The notes beneath the pieces are model-generated. The model was not told the origin of the DNA, did no database searches, and saw nothing but the letters and a program-made list of their open reading frames with translations. Made by a program: the position numbers and the translations under genes. A DNA stretch of 64,000 nucleotides from Saccharina japonica (taxonomy: Eukaryota > Sar > Phaeophyceae > Laminariales > Laminariaceae). Position 1 is the stretch's first letter; each line of letters starts with the position of its first letter. Below, piece by piece: positions 1 to 10,448 of the stretch. The stretch lies in the NCBI GenBank assembly GCA_008828725.1, contig MEHQ01000676.1, forward strand, positions 74,027 to 138,026. The letters run 5' to 3'.

Positions 1-35
1 GGGGATTTTGGATATTTGGAGACGGATGGATTTAA

Positions 36-318
36 AGCACTACCCATTGCTGTCTCTGGAAGTGACACCATAAATTAAATCAATCCATTGGAGGCTGTCT
101 TCCATATGCAAGTCCGCCTGACAGGCGGTTCTTAGCAAGAGGCAGCTCACCCTCCATGCGACTCGCCCAATACCTCACAGCGCTTCGCGCTTGGTGCAAG
201 CAATGCCTGCCTCGTGGGTGAAGACCCAACGTGCTCCGTCCCGGCATTGTTGAGATACGAGGGCCTATGGTCATACGACTACGGCCGTGCACGACATAAG
301 TACACCCCCCTCTCCCTC
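36..318 (+). repeat. R1 dispersed repeat, 5'-truncated copy
   Basis: First of about ten copies of a repeat called R1 here. It matches the full copy at 9945-10448 from the segment CATTGCTGTCTC onward. It keeps the internal hairpin-forming segment around CGCTTCGCGC and ends in CGTGCACGACATAAGTACA followed by a C-rich run. The left part of the unit is missing. Small open frames exist on both strands of R1, but they look like a by-product of a conserved DNA repeat. Confidence 0.8.
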
Positions 319-335
319 CCTCCTCAATAGGTCGA

Positions 336-500
336 AAGAGGGTCTACGGCCCTACGACTACGGTCATGCGTGGCATGAAGTATATATACCCTCCCCGTCC
401 CCTCGTGAAATCCCGATGTGCTCCATCCGGGCATTGTAGGGATGCGGGGGTTTATTGTCATACGACTACGGCCATGCATTACATGAATACACCCCCTCCC
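336..500 (+). repeat. two further R1 3'-end fragments
   Basis: Two short fragments (about 336-395 and 405-500) repeat only the last 60-95 bases of R1: the segment with TACGACTACGG..CATG, ending in GTA or ATACA and a C-rich tract. With the copy at 36-318 they make three head-to-tail pieces. All keep the same 3' end and are cut at different 5' points, as expected for 5'-truncated retroposons or a decayed tandem array. Confidence 0.7.
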
Positions 501-639
501 CCTACCCCCTCCCCACTAGGTCGGAACTCCCAGTCTATTGGTGGCATGACAGCACCAGAATCATCCGCGGCGGACTCAGACAGAGAAAGCTTCGTGTCTA
601 GGGTCGGCTCGTACGCTTTGACCGACATCGGCACGGGTG

Positions 640-915
640 CTCCAGTAGCGGCGGAGGAGCGGGGGGGTGGGAGGCGAGGAGCAGTGGGCGGTGGTGGAGG
701 GGGGGGCGGAGGAGGCGGGTATTCTCCCACCTCGACTGTCCTGCGGTCCGTTACAGTGAGTGTTTTTTGTGGGGCAATATTTGTATGACGAGTAGGATGT
801 GTTGCGCGTTGGCATTGGCTGTTGGGTGTTGGACTGGGCAAGGGCCGGAAGGAGGAGGCGGTGTTGGAGGGGGGTGGGGGGGAGGCAGGTATTCTCCTAC
901 GTTTACTGCACTTTG
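640..915. repeat. G-rich diverged repeat, left block
   Basis: Two diverged units of a G-rich repeat. A unit contains a GGAGG..GGGGGG tract, then GTATTCTCC(C/T)AC, then GGTC(C/T)GTTAC, and then GGATGTGTTGCG. The second unit is cut at about 915 by the DNA transposon at 916-1846 and resumes at 1847. Glycine-rich open frames here come from the G tracts and are not believable genes. Confidence 0.7.
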
Positions 916-1846
916 CACCGGTGTTGCAGTGCCCACAAAACCGACAATGAAGTTCCAGCCAATAACGCCAATAATGATTGAAACCGGGATTTTGCAAAAA
1001 CCAGCCCCTCACAATCGCTTTTGGACATGCAGCAGTCTGCGCTCGTTCACTGGCGCCGTGCTCTCCACTGAAGTCTCCCAATGACACACCACGCCCGGAC
1101 GTGCTCAACCAAGTCACGATACAGCCTGTTCTGTAGTTGGTTTGGCCTTTGTCGTGTTAGAATTGGAGAAATTTGATGCACCGCGGCTACGCAGTTTTAT
1201 CCTTGCACAGCCGGTACGCAAGCTCCAGCAGTCGCGCCGCCAGTTTAGGCAAAATTCACGGGCACTGTCGCGGTGGTAAACCTTAACGAAATCGCCCAAG
1301 ATTGAGCGCGTGCTTGTGTATACAGACAGGGAAGGTATACCAGGGTGGCGCACTTTGAGATTTATATCACCGACGCCGCAATCGGTTTGAGACGTACCTG
1401 CAAAAACAACGAAATGTTGACTAACAAAACACTGTTTTAGAGTTGAAGAGCTGGGACACAAAAGAAGTTACGAGCGTTGATATTGTTTTGTTTATATTCG
1501 TACGTACGTGAGTACTGCTCACCATGGCTGCAGCTCCAAAAAAAACTTGGCCACAGTATGAGAAATAACAAATCCAATGACCTGGAACCCTATTTTCAAA
1601 CTTCAGCGACTTTGTCGCGGTGATTAGAGGTCACTAAAACTGCTGCCGTTCTGCCACACTGTAGTAAGAGCACCAAAGAGCCCATTGCAGGGTGGTGCAC
1701 TTTCGGATTAGCTGTGTGGCTGGAGTTAGAGAATAATTGCGGGATATTGTACAAAAAGATAGAGCGGTGGTGCTTCCAGGGGTCGTTTTTTTGGCAGGAA
1801 AAGGGCCAAAAAACGATTTCATTTTGTGGGCACTGCAACACAGGTG
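916..1846. mobile_element. 931-bp non-autonomous DNA transposon
   Basis: The ends are a near-perfect inverted repeat. GTGTTGCAGTGCCCACAAAA at 921-940 is matched exactly in reverse complement at 1822-1841, and the outer bases CACC(G/T) pair as well. TTTG flanks both sides (912-915 and 1847-1850), giving a 4-bp TSD. Removing 916-1846 plus one TTTG rejoins a G-rich repeat unit that aligns with its neighbours at 700-760 and 2001-2050, so the empty site is visible. Two minus-strand open frames inside (about 115 and 81 codons) match nothing I recognise, and no transposase is visible. The superfamily is unknown. Confidence 0.75.
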
Positions 1847-2189
1847 TTTGGTCTGTTACTGGAGTTAGTTTTGTGCGCCTATGCTTGCGTGAACACTAGG
1901 ATGTGTTGAGTATTGGGTATTGGGTTTTGGGCCGGCCTACACAAGGCAGGGGAGGAGGAGGCACTGGTGGAAGGGGGGGCGGGGGTGGAGGAGGTGGCGC
2001 GTATTGCCCTACTTTTATTGTACTTCGGTCTGTTGCGGTAGGGGTTTTATGGAGCAGTATTTGTATAATCAGTAGGATTTGTATAAACAGTAGGATGTGT
2101 TGCGTATTGGCTATTGCCTGTTGAGTGTGGGATATTGGGGTGGGCTAGACAATCGAGGGAAAGAGGAGGAGACTGGTGGAAGGGCGGGC
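1847..2189. repeat. G-rich diverged repeat, right block
   Basis: Continuation of the G-rich repeat after the inserted transposon. It holds the remainder of the split unit and two more units: GGATGTGTTGAGTATTGG at about 1900, the GGAGGAGG tract at 1950-2000, GTATTGCCCTAC at 2001, and GGATGTGTTGCGTATTGG at about 2093. It runs into a G-run that begins the next R1 copy. Confidence 0.7.
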
Positions 2190-2350
2190 GGGGGGGGGGC
2201 CGTAGTCGTTTGACCGTAGACCCTCGCATACCTACAATGTCGAGACGGAGCACGTTGGGTTTTCACCCACCAGGCAGACATTGCTTGCACAAAGCGCGAA
2301 GCGCCGTGAGGTATTGGGCGAGTCGCATGGAGGGTGAGCTGCATCCTATT
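2190..2350 (-). repeat. R1 partial copy
   Basis: Reverse-oriented R1 piece. It begins with a G-run, lacks the first ~20 bases seen in other copies, and stops after GGGTGAGCTGCATCCT. It is nearly identical over ~150 bases to the adjoining copy at 2381-2880, so the two form a direct repeat. Confidence 0.8.
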
Positions 2351-2380
2351 TGTTGCTTGCCTTAGTCATTTGACCATTGG

Positions 2381-2880
2381 GTGGGTGCGGGGGGCGGTAC
2401 TCATGTCGTGCACGGCCGTAGTCGTTTGACCGTAGACCCTCGCATACCTACAATGTCGAGACGGAGCACGTTGGGTTTTCACCCACCAGGCAGACATTGC
2501 TTGCACAAAGCGCGAAGCGCCGTGAGGTATTGGGCGAGTCGCATGGAGGGTGAGCTGCATCCTGCTAAAAGCCGTCTATGAGGCGGACTTGCAACGGCAG
2601 CTTCCAATAAATTGATTTAATTTCTGGTGTGGCCACTTCTAGAGACAGCAATCGGTAATACTACGTATGTATCTTCCTCGTGGTTGCCTTACCATATATA
2701 CACTACGTTATACGACCGTTCCCCTTGTGCGGAGTTGAGGTTATCAACCCCGCACAAATGATCTAACAAGACCGGCAGCCTTGGTGACCGCCAAAAAAAA
2801 AACGGTACCCTGGTTGTCTAGCTCACTCAGTGAGAGGCGTGTTTTACAGCGTCGTCGCCAACCGGCGCCAACCATATACC
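2381..2880 (-). repeat. R1 full-length copy
   Basis: Apparently complete R1 in reverse orientation. It runs from a G-rich run and GGTACTCATGTCGTGCACGG, through the internal segments GCGAAGCGCCGTGAGG and TCTGGTGTGGCCACTTC, to TTTTACAGCGTCGTCGCCAACC. The same order of blocks is found at 54690-55165 and, in the other orientation, at 9945-10448. Confidence 0.85.
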
Positions 2881-3192
2881 CACTCTGTCCAGGTATATTA
2901 GCTACAAATTGGCTTTTGGGGTCATATATTTCGCTTCAGGAGCGTAATAAGGTTTTCGTATTTTGAACTGTGTTCGCCATGAGTTAGAGCCCAAAGACAA
3001 GATAGACCAACATGTCTACCTCACACCTGTCGACATCAGCAAGGCACACGGAGGCCGCATTGCGTCCGATAGTGCTGTGGCAAGGCACATCGTTTTCTTG
3101 GATTTTTTGGGGGGGGACTGGATTCGGAAGTTTCTCCCCGAACCAAAACGCCAATAAAAAAGTCCAACTCCAATTTTTGCACCCTTGACAAC
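2881..3192. other. unassigned spacer
   Basis: No gene recognised. It contains GTCCAGGTATATTAGCTAC (2888-2906), a string also present in the 3' region of both LINE copies. The rest is single-copy in this window. Confidence 0.4.
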
Positions 3193-4640
3193 GGATCAAA
3201 GTTGGACCCTTTTCACAGCCACAAGCGAGGCGCACGAGTCGCAGTGAGTAGCGAGCATCACTACTGCTGCAGGTCATGAGCTCTGCTGGTGTTGGTGCTG
3301 GTGCCGGAGGCGCAGGACAACAAAAAGAGAAGAGAAACAATCTGGATTCCGATCATCGTGACGCGGTCATAGGTGAGCTCTTACGAGGCAGCAGTGAAGG
3401 CAAGCTGGCGAAGGGCGACATCCAGAGAGTAGCGGCTCAGTTCAACTCGAACCGGTGGACAATAGCTAGGGTCTGGAAAGACTACCAGCAACAGAAGGAC
3501 GATGGAGTGGTAATACCACTCTTGCGCAACAAGCGTCTTGGCAACGCGGGCCGGAAGAGCCTCGACTTCGTCAAGTACGGTGAGGCCTTACGCGAGATTC
3601 CGATAAAAAACCACACGAGCATCCGCTCACTCGCAGCAGCATTAGAGCTCCCGAGGTCCACGCTGCACCTGAACCTGAAAAAACTGGGCTTGCGTGCTTC
3701 GAAGACCTACCTGAAGCCCATGCTGAAGGAGGAGGGAAAGATGAAGCGTCTGGAGTGGGCGCTGCGTTGGGTACTAACAACACCCCCCGAGCTGGGCGGA
3801 GGACACAAATTCCAGGACTTCCTCAACTTCTGGACGTGAAATGGTTTTACATCTGCAAGAACGGGCAGAAGTACTACCTGCACGACGACGAAGACGTGCC
3901 GACGCGCAAGGTTCAACACAAGTCTCACATAACCAAGGTGGTGTTCCTTGCAGTTGTTGCTCGCCCCCGCTACGACCCACACCGCCAGAGCACGTTCAAC
4001 GGGAAGATTGGTATCTTCCCTTTCACTGAACAGCGGCAGGCGGTGCGTAGCAGCGCTCGCAGATTGGCAGGAACATGGGAGACCAAGTGTGTGGAGGTTA
4101 CGAAGGAACGGTACAAGGAGAAGCTGTTACGGGATGTGATTCCCGCGATCAAGAGTGATTGGCCGCTTGCACGAAGGGGGGAGACCATCTGGGCCCAGCA
4201 CGACAACGCTCCATCTCGCAACCTTAACGAAGACCCGGACATCGTGAGGGAGTGCACCGCTGATGGTTGGGACATCAAGTTCATCAGCCAGCCGCCCAAC
4301 AGCCCCGACCTCAACATCCTTGACCTCGGGTTCTTCAACTCCATCCAATCCCTGCAGGACCGCACGACGCCGAGGACGATCGACGACCTCATCGCCGAAG
4401 TCAGGGCGGCCTTCGCCGCCCAAACGTCGGAGAAGCTTGGAGCGGTGTGTACGACTCTCCAGAGCATTCTGCAGGAGGTCATGCTGGCCAAGGGAGACAA
4501 CACCTTCAAACTTCCCCGCTTGAAGAAGGCCGCGACGGTGGGCAGAGGAGGGTCGATCCCGATGGAATTGCCGTGCGTTCAGGAGGCGTGGGAGGCGGCT
4601 CAATCGGCTCTCCCATCTTAACTTCCAGGACCAACTGTTG
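3193..4640 (+). mobile_element. mariner-type DNA transposon
   Basis: Element around a mariner-like transposase. Possible terminal repeats are CAAAGTTGGACCC at about 3196-3208 and its imperfect inverse GGACCAACTGTTG at about 4628-4640, followed by TA. That agrees with the TA target of Tc1/mariner elements. The ends are weakly conserved, so the borders are approximate. The 1.45 kb length is normal for mariner. It lies just beyond the 3' tail of the LINE that ends near 4676. Confidence 0.6.
3276..4621 (+). pseudogene. mariner transposase, one frameshift
   Basis: Cut-and-paste transposase. The first part (3276-3839, 187 codons) has a helix-turn-helix region (KGDIQRVAAQFNSN, then RSLAAALELPRSTLH), as expected for binding the terminal repeats. 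The second part (in frame to 4621) carries the catalytic domain. LDVKWFY probably holds the first Asp, where the family usually has DEKWF. AQHDNAP holds the second and NSPDLN the third, with 34 residues between the last two (DD34D). LDLGFFNSIQSLQ follows, typical of stramenopile mariners. The two parts lie in different frames that meet near 3830, so a single frameshift splits the gene. Apart from that it is open and near full length, so inactivation looks fairly recent. The start at 3276 is the first ATG before the DNA-binding region. Confidence 0.85.
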
Positions 4641-4675
4641 TACCAGTACGAGTAGCGACTGCTGTTATGTTTGCC

Positions 4676-5577
4676 TACTGCTGTGGCGGTACTGTAGTGG
4701 CAAGGGGAAAAAGGGGAAAAGTGATAAAGTTGACGCGTCTTTACCATGTTATCCGCCCGCGCGGAAACCCGGGGATGTTATCCGGGTATCCCCTGGGCAT
4801 GCCCCGGGGACGTTTTTTTTCCGTCCCCTGTTTATGATAGGAATGTACTACTGCTGTGGCGGTACTGCTGTGGCGGTACTGTAGTGGCAAGGGAAAAAAG
4901 GGGAAAAGTGATAGATTTGACGCGTATTTACCATGTTATCCGCCCGCGCGGAAACCCGGGGATGTTATCCGGGTATCCCCTGGGCATACCCCGGGGACTT
5001 TTTTTTTCGTCCCCTGTTTATGATATGAATGTACTACTGCTGTGGCGGTACTGCTGTGGCGGTACTGTTGTGGCAAGGGAAAAAAGGGGAAAAGTGATAA
5101 AGTTGACGCGTCTTTACCATGTTATCCGCCCGCGCGGAAACCCGGGGATGTTATCCGGGTATCCCCTGGGCATACCCCGGGGACTTTTTTTTTCGTCCCC
5201 TGTTTATGATATGAATGTACTACTGCTGTGGCGGTACTGTTGTGGCAAGGGAAAAAAGGGGAAAAATGATAAAGTTGACGCGTCTTTACCATGTTATTCG
5301 CCCGCGCGGAAACCCGGGGATGTTATCCGGGTATCCCCTGGGCATACCCCGGGAACGTTTTTTTTTCGTCCCCTGTCTATGATATGAATGTACTACTGCT
5401 GTGGCGGTACTGCTGTGGCGGTACTGTTGTGGCAAGGGAAAAAGGGGAAAAATGATAAAGTTGACGCGTCTTTACCATGTTATCCGCCCGCGCGGAAACC
5501 CGGGGATGTTATCCGGGTATCCCCTGGGCATACCCCGAGGATGTTTTTTTTCGTCCCCTGTTTATGATATGAATGTG
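4676..5577 (-). repeat. five tandem ~172-187 bp units at the LINE 3' end
   Basis: Five near-identical units. Each contains CTGTGGCGGTACTG, a GGGAAAAAAGGGG tract, TTGACGCGTC, the GC-rich CCCGCGCGGAAACCCGGGGA, a self-complementary GGGTATCCCCTGG..CCCCGGGG stretch and a T-run before CGTCCCCTG. Spacing between TTGACGCGTC boxes is about 172-187 bp. The same unit, inverted, ends the second LINE copy (59035-59504). It therefore belongs to the LINE 3' terminus. The open frames through it are not genes. Confidence 0.85.
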
Positions 5578-5999
5578 TAATCATGCCTCCTTGTTCATCT
5601 CCCGCGTCGTGGTACCTGGTATGGTACCAAACGTGATACCAGATCGGTATGTAGCTTATATTTCTGTATAAGACAAAACCGGGGATGGTAGCCGCCCATC
5701 CCCTGTTAATTCGCTTTTTATTTTTTTTTCGTCCTCTCTTCGTGATAGGAATACGTAATAATGCCTCTTTTTCAATAGTCGGCATCACTACTAACCCAAA
5801 CGTGACAAATGTAGCTTATATTTATGGATATCCTGATGTAGCTAATATACCTGGACAGAGGTATTATATAAACAGTATAGGGAGAAGGGGTACTATTTTG
5901 CTGCTCGCCTTAGTCATTTGGCTATTGACCACGCATCCCTTTCGAGACGGAGCACCGTTCCTACTCCTAATAGAGACACCTCCAACATTTCGGCGCTCA

Positions 6000-6376
6000 T
6001 TACGTTGTTTCCATATACTTCAAAATATACTTCTTGCTAATCCTATCCCCTTCCTGTTTCGCCTCCTTTGGCCACCATCTATCTTCTAAGATAGCGATCG
6101 TTTTCTCGCTACTATCTAGTGTACCAAACTTCTACATGTCACATTCGTATAATTTCCTCATTTCCTTTCTAACACATCCCGTTCCTCCTGGTACATTTCA
6201 CATCCTCCCACTATATTAATTCTGCTTTCTATCGCTTTGCCACATGAACACATTCGTGCATCTACTTCCTCCTCCTCTCGGCTATTGGTATGTCTCTTTC
6301 TTCTTTCTGGCAGTTCCAGACCCCCCACACGAAATCGCAGTTTCAGCGTTTTCGCGAAGTCCATTAGGCCGTGCAA
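6000..6376 (-). pseudogene. LINE ORF2, C-terminal fragment
   Basis: C-terminus of the LINE polyprotein. The translated minus strand shows LRFRVGGLELPERRKRHT, then CSCGKAIESRINIVGGC, the Cys-rich tail common in APE-type LINEs, and then YQEERDVLERK. The other copy carries the matching LRFRVGGLDLPERRKR at 58280-58330. The fragment is out of frame towards its stop codon near 6000, so it is decayed. It joins in the LINE consensus to the piece at 19984-20562. Confidence 0.8.
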
Positions 6377-6585
6377 ATACGTTTTGTTGTGTTTCCTTCG
6401 AATTGTCATGTCATTGTTTTTCTCTGCGACGTCAGGGGGGGGCTCCACTGGCGTGGTGCGAGAGCCGCGGCACCGGCCGCTGCTTCTCGTCCCCTATCGT
6501 ACTGCCAGTACCCGGGAGCCCCCCCCCCCAGCCGACTGGCCGGGGCCCTAACATACGGAGTCTCGGACGACCGANCNCGGACGAC

Positions 6586-6970
6586 CGAGACCCCCAATGG
6601 TAGAAAACCATTGACATACCCCATGCTGCTAGTGAGCCCGGAATCGCTACCAGTCAATCGCAAACAATAATAATAAATCTATAATACGGTGTGGCCAGCA
6701 CCATGCATGCGTGGCCGCTCCGTTCCACCCACCTCCGAAAAAAAAGGGCGGGCGGGCGGGAGAAACCACAACAGTAGGTCTAGGCTAGGCCTATCAGTCG
6801 GCAGCGGGCAGTGTCGTGCCGTTGGCTCGTGTGCCTCTGCTCTATTCACGCAGCTATGCACATCAAGCACGAGGCACTCGAGGAGAGTGAACACCTCTTC
6901 CGTCCGCCTTGCCTCTCGCCAGAACACGACCGAGACCCCCAATGATAGAAAACCATTGACATACCCCAAC
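6586..6970. repeat. 43-bp direct repeats flanking a ~300-bp segment
   Basis: CGACCGAGACCCCCAATG, then TAGAAAACCATTGACATACC, occurs at about 6586-6628 and again at 6928-6970 with one difference. Undetermined bases lie just upstream (6575, 6577), beside another partial CGGACGACCGAG repeat. This may be a true tandem duplication or an assembly join. Confidence 0.6.
6760..6927. repeat. 168-bp dispersed repeat, copy 1
   Basis: Matches 19693-19860 in direct orientation over 168 bp with about three differences and no gaps, starting GAGAAACCACAACAGTA and ending CTCTCGCCAGAACAC. Both copies are open on the minus strand (FWREARRTEEVFTLLECL..), but the conservation is just that of a recent DNA duplication. 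The family is unknown. Confidence 0.8.
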
Positions 6971-7029
6971 TCCGAGGTCGCGTCGATACTACGGTGTTTG
7001 GCCCCATACGGTACCCTGACCTGGCTGCC

Positions 7030-8215
7030 TCTGCCCTAAGTTCCCAGTCTTTTCTATCTTACAAGGTACTAGCCCGCATTCTCCGAGTTGTTGCGGGTAT
7101 GTACCTTGGAAGACTCTAATAACTTCCATCTTCCTGATCTCTGGAACACCCTCTGCGGTACCCCCCCCCCCCGCTTTGTACATATATTATGTGCAAGGCT
7201 TTCCTACGGAGTGGTCTTAATATAGTAAGGGCGACGCAAGAAAAACGGGTTATACCTCGCCAGCAGCAGAGCGGCAACATAATGCACAGCAGGGGCAGCT
7301 GCAGCAGCAGCAGCAGCAAAAAGGACAGAAGCAACTGCACTGCTGCATCTTCACCTAAAACCGAGGAGTGCGGACAAAGCGTTAATAATGTAGACGAAGA
7401 AGGAAACTAGTACCAATAAACATTGTGCACGTACATATCATACGTATATGCAAACTCTCGTTTTATGTTTTACCATGCTGCCACCTGCTGGTCGAATATG
7501 TACGTACAGTAGTATTATTATTATTATGGAGGACCATATAGTTAATAGGACCAAATATTGTTATTAAAAATAGGCAAGTATAAAGGTTTTTGTGTATACC
7601 TCAGGTCCCATTTACTACGTTATACGGTCCCCCGTAATAGTACGTACTTCTATGCCGGTGTCTTCCTCTTCTTCGTGTTGCTTCGCCCGTGCAGCAGTTA
7701 TCTGTTATCTTGGGCACGCATGCTTTTCTTCTAGGGGTGCTTCTGACTCCGTGCATTTCATAATCCGTTTTTATTTTATTTTTGTCCTCTTTGGTTTAGC
7801 TCGTGTCGTTGTGTTCTCGTACCTGGTACGTTGGCATTTCACGTGCTTTACCCATTCATTTGCGTTTTATTTGTTTGGTTTTTCTCTGTCACACAGTCTG
7901 TGACCACATAATAATTTGCATCTCTCTAAGATTAGGAATCAGGACAGACAATGGGTATACTGCTGTAGTTGGGTTGTAAAACGCATTACAGGGATAAATA
8001 ACGGGTTTCATGTGAAGACAACACACACTGATGTTTTACACATACCAGGTATATACGTAGTGGTACTCCGAACTATGCCAGGGCAGCGCCGGTATAGCGG
8101 ACAAAAACAAAAACACGAAATAATAACTGGGCCACGATCCACACCCTATAACGCGATCCATTGATCAGGTAAATTGACACACGATATGCCGGCATCCACG
8201 CGGAGCCCTTGTAGC
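7030..8215. other. no gene recognised
   Basis: AT-rich, mostly unique sequence. A plus-strand open frame at 7189-7410 (73 codons) has a serine run made by a CAG tract and no recognisable domain. One at 7592-7903 (103 codons) is hydrophobic and unrecognised. TACCWGGTA palindromes occur at about 7822 and 8046. Confidence 0.4.
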
Positions 8216-8440
8216 AGTATTTCGGGTATGAACACTCTCGATACTGCTTGTACTCGGAGTATTTCGGGGTCCGATACTGCGGGTACCCCTTGTACTCCGA
8301 GTATTTAGGGCTTCAGTACTGCTCATACTCCAAGTACTCCGAGTATTCAGGCCGTCAGTACTCTAATACTCTTAAGTGCTCGCAGTACGAAATGTACTCG
8401 ATACTCGGAGTATACTCGGAGTGCGAAGTACGTTAGGAGC
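8216..8440. repeat. TACTCGGAGTA palindrome array, copy 1
   Basis: Dense array of TACTC/GAGTA half-sites forming TACTCNGAGTA palindromes. It reads GTACTCCGAGTATTTAGGGC..CAGTACTCTAATACTC and ends ..CTCGATACTCGGAGTATACTCGG, followed by GGAGCATCT. The array at 8585-8870 repeats the same order of variants, so the two form a direct duplication. Confidence 0.7.
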
Positions 8441-8536
8441 ATCTTTGCATCATTTTGAAGACTCGGCCGTCATTCCTCCAGGTTCTGGGAGCATGTGACT
8501 GGCGCTTACAGCATTTCAAAATGCACAGATGCTCCC
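8437..8536. repeat. inverted pair between the two TACTC arrays
   Basis: GGAGCATCTTTGCATCATTT at the left and its imperfect inverse ..AAATGCACAGATGCTCC at the right bound a 97-bp segment between the arrays. GGAACATCTGTG follows the second array at about 8860. This box may therefore be a fixed junction of the repeated unit. Confidence 0.5.
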
Positions 8537-8584
8537 AATACCTGTGAGTATGATTAGAGTATTCTAGAGAAAAAAATATTTCAG

Positions 8585-8870
8585 GTACTTTGTGTACTCG
8601 CAGTATTTCGGTGTTCAATACTCTCGATACTCGGAGTACTCCCAGTAATTTAGATGTTTGTACTCCGAGTACTGCTTGTACTCGAGTATAAGTACTGCTC
8701 ATACTCCCAGTAACTCAGATTATTTGGGCCTTCAGTACTACTCATACTCCAAGTGCTTCGAGTATTTAGGCCACCAGTACTCTAATACTCTCAGTACTCG
8801 TACGAAAAATACTCGATACTCCGAGTAATACTCCGAGTATACTCGGAGTATCGAGTATAATCGGAACATC
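8585..8870. repeat. TACTCGGAGTA palindrome array, copy 2
   Basis: Second, slightly longer copy of the array. It has the same succession of motif variants, including the CTAATACTC and CGAGTATACTCGGAGTAT stretches, and is followed by the GGAACATCTGTG box. Confidence 0.7.
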
Positions 8871-9944
8871 TGTGTAATATTGTTTGTTTATTATATCAGA
8901 TATGATTCATTGTTGTACTCGTACGTACGTACTTGAACTGAAAACTCCTCATCATGACGACTGCCCAATTGCCTTGTAAATTATTTGGCTGTTCCCAACC
9001 GACGTATTTTTCAATTTTTGTTTTTTATACAAAGCAGCAGCTGCTGTATGCACATACACACACTCGTACAGCAGTAGCAGCAGCAGCAGTAGCAAGCAGC
9101 AGCAGGCAGCAGAGGAGATCGCCTGAGCAGGAACTCCCCCCCCTTGCCCCCCATGTTCTTGTTTCCCTGTGCTACTCTGTCTTGTGCTATACAAATCGCA
9201 CTGTCGAGATATGCTTGGAAGTGTCTATGTTGCTGACAAAGTAAAGTGAAGTACGGAGTAGTTAGTGTAGTTGTAGTCGTGCTGCTGTCATCAGCAAAAA
9301 AAGTGAAAAAGTGAGAAAGTGAAGTTGAACGAGAAGGCAAATTGCCCCGCGCGAGAAATTAATTGTTGAACTGTTGAACGTAAGAATTTGATTAAAACCA
9401 TATTTTTTCATTTTTTCCGCCTGTTTTTATTTGCTACATCTCGAAGGAGCAGGAACAGCAACAGCAGCAGCAGCAGCAATAGCAACATACGAAACAACAG
9501 TACGAAACAGCAGCAGCGGCAGCAGCAGCAGCACAGGAGTACACACATACATACGCACAAATTCCGCTGCTACTACTACTGTAATACTGCTGCTGCCGCT
9601 GCTGCTGCTGCTCTGCTGTGGGTTACTACTCGAGTTCCTTTTTCGTTCTTGTGTTTTTAGACGCTTCTGGAAGTCCTTACTTGGCGTGTGCCTTACGTCG
9701 CGTGTGCTCGCGGGTAGACGGGTAGATGCCAGTTGGGCTGTTAGTATAATACGTCAGTACAATACGTCAGTTTGGCTGTTACATCGGTTGGGCTGTTTGC
9801 GAAGAGCTCAGTTGGCCTGTTTGAAGGGCTGGTGGCGAAACGGAAGGTCTGCTTGCTAAGAGCTGTGCATCAGTTGGTCTGTTAGCGAAAATCCATCGAC
9901 TAACGACCGACTTCAAATCGTGAAATAATAGGTAGGTGTATTTA
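8871..9944. repeat. CAG/CTG tracts in unassigned sequence
   Basis: Trinucleotide runs at 9069-9115 (CAG/GCA), 9451-9535 (CAG) and 9560-9615 (CTG). Apart from these, nothing is recognised. Poly-Ser, poly-Gln and poly-Leu open frames are products of the tracts. Confidence 0.6.
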
Positions 9945-10448
9945 TAGGTTGGGTTGGCGTCGGTTGGCAACGACGCTGTAAAACACGCCTCTCGCTGCGT
10001 GAGCTAGACAACGAGGGTGCCGTTTTTTTCTCGTTTTTTTTGGCGGTCACCAAAGCTGGCGGTCGAGTTAGATCATTTGTGCAGGGTGGAGAACCTTTGC
10101 TCCGCACAAGGGGAATGATCGTACCACGTAGCGTTAATATGGTAAGGCATCCGCGAGGCAGTTACATGGTGCTCCCATTGCTGTCTCCGGAAGTGGCCAC
10201 ACCAGAAATTAAATTAACTCATTGAAGCTGTCGTCGATATCCAAGTCCGCCTCAGAGGCGATTCTTAGCAGGATGCAGTTCACCCTCCATGCGACTCGCC
10301 CAATACCTCACGGCGCTTCGCGCTTGGTGCAAGCAATGTCTGCCTGGTTGGTGAAAACTCAACGTTCTCCGTCCCGGCATTGTAGGGATGCGAGGGTCTA
10401 TGGTCAACACGACTACGGCCGTGCACGGCATGAGTACACCCCCCCCGG
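9945..10448 (+). repeat. R1 full-length copy
   Basis: Best complete plus-oriented R1. It starts near GGTTGGCAACGACGCTGTAA, continues through GGCGGTCACCAAAGC, GTGGCCACACCAGAAATT and CCTCACGGCGCTTCGCGC, and ends GCACGGCATGAGTACA with a C8 run. A second unit begins directly after the C-run. Confidence 0.85.

Larger units (their letters stand above)
4676..6376 (-). mobile_element. LINE copy 1, 3'-terminal piece
   Basis: 3' end of a non-LTR retrotransposon on the minus strand: the end of ORF2 (to about 6000), ~420 bp of 3' UTR (to about 5578) and then the tandem units. It matches the plus-strand copy at about 58240-59504 throughout. The piece starts abruptly at ATACGTTT (6377-6384), which recurs at 19976-19983, where the next LINE piece resumes. 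Confidence 0.85.

Noticed and set aside
5480-6089. Frames of 102 and 134 codons found identically at 58527-59136
   Set aside because: They lie in LINE 3' UTR and tandem units. The identity is at the DNA level on both strands and does not indicate a conserved protein.
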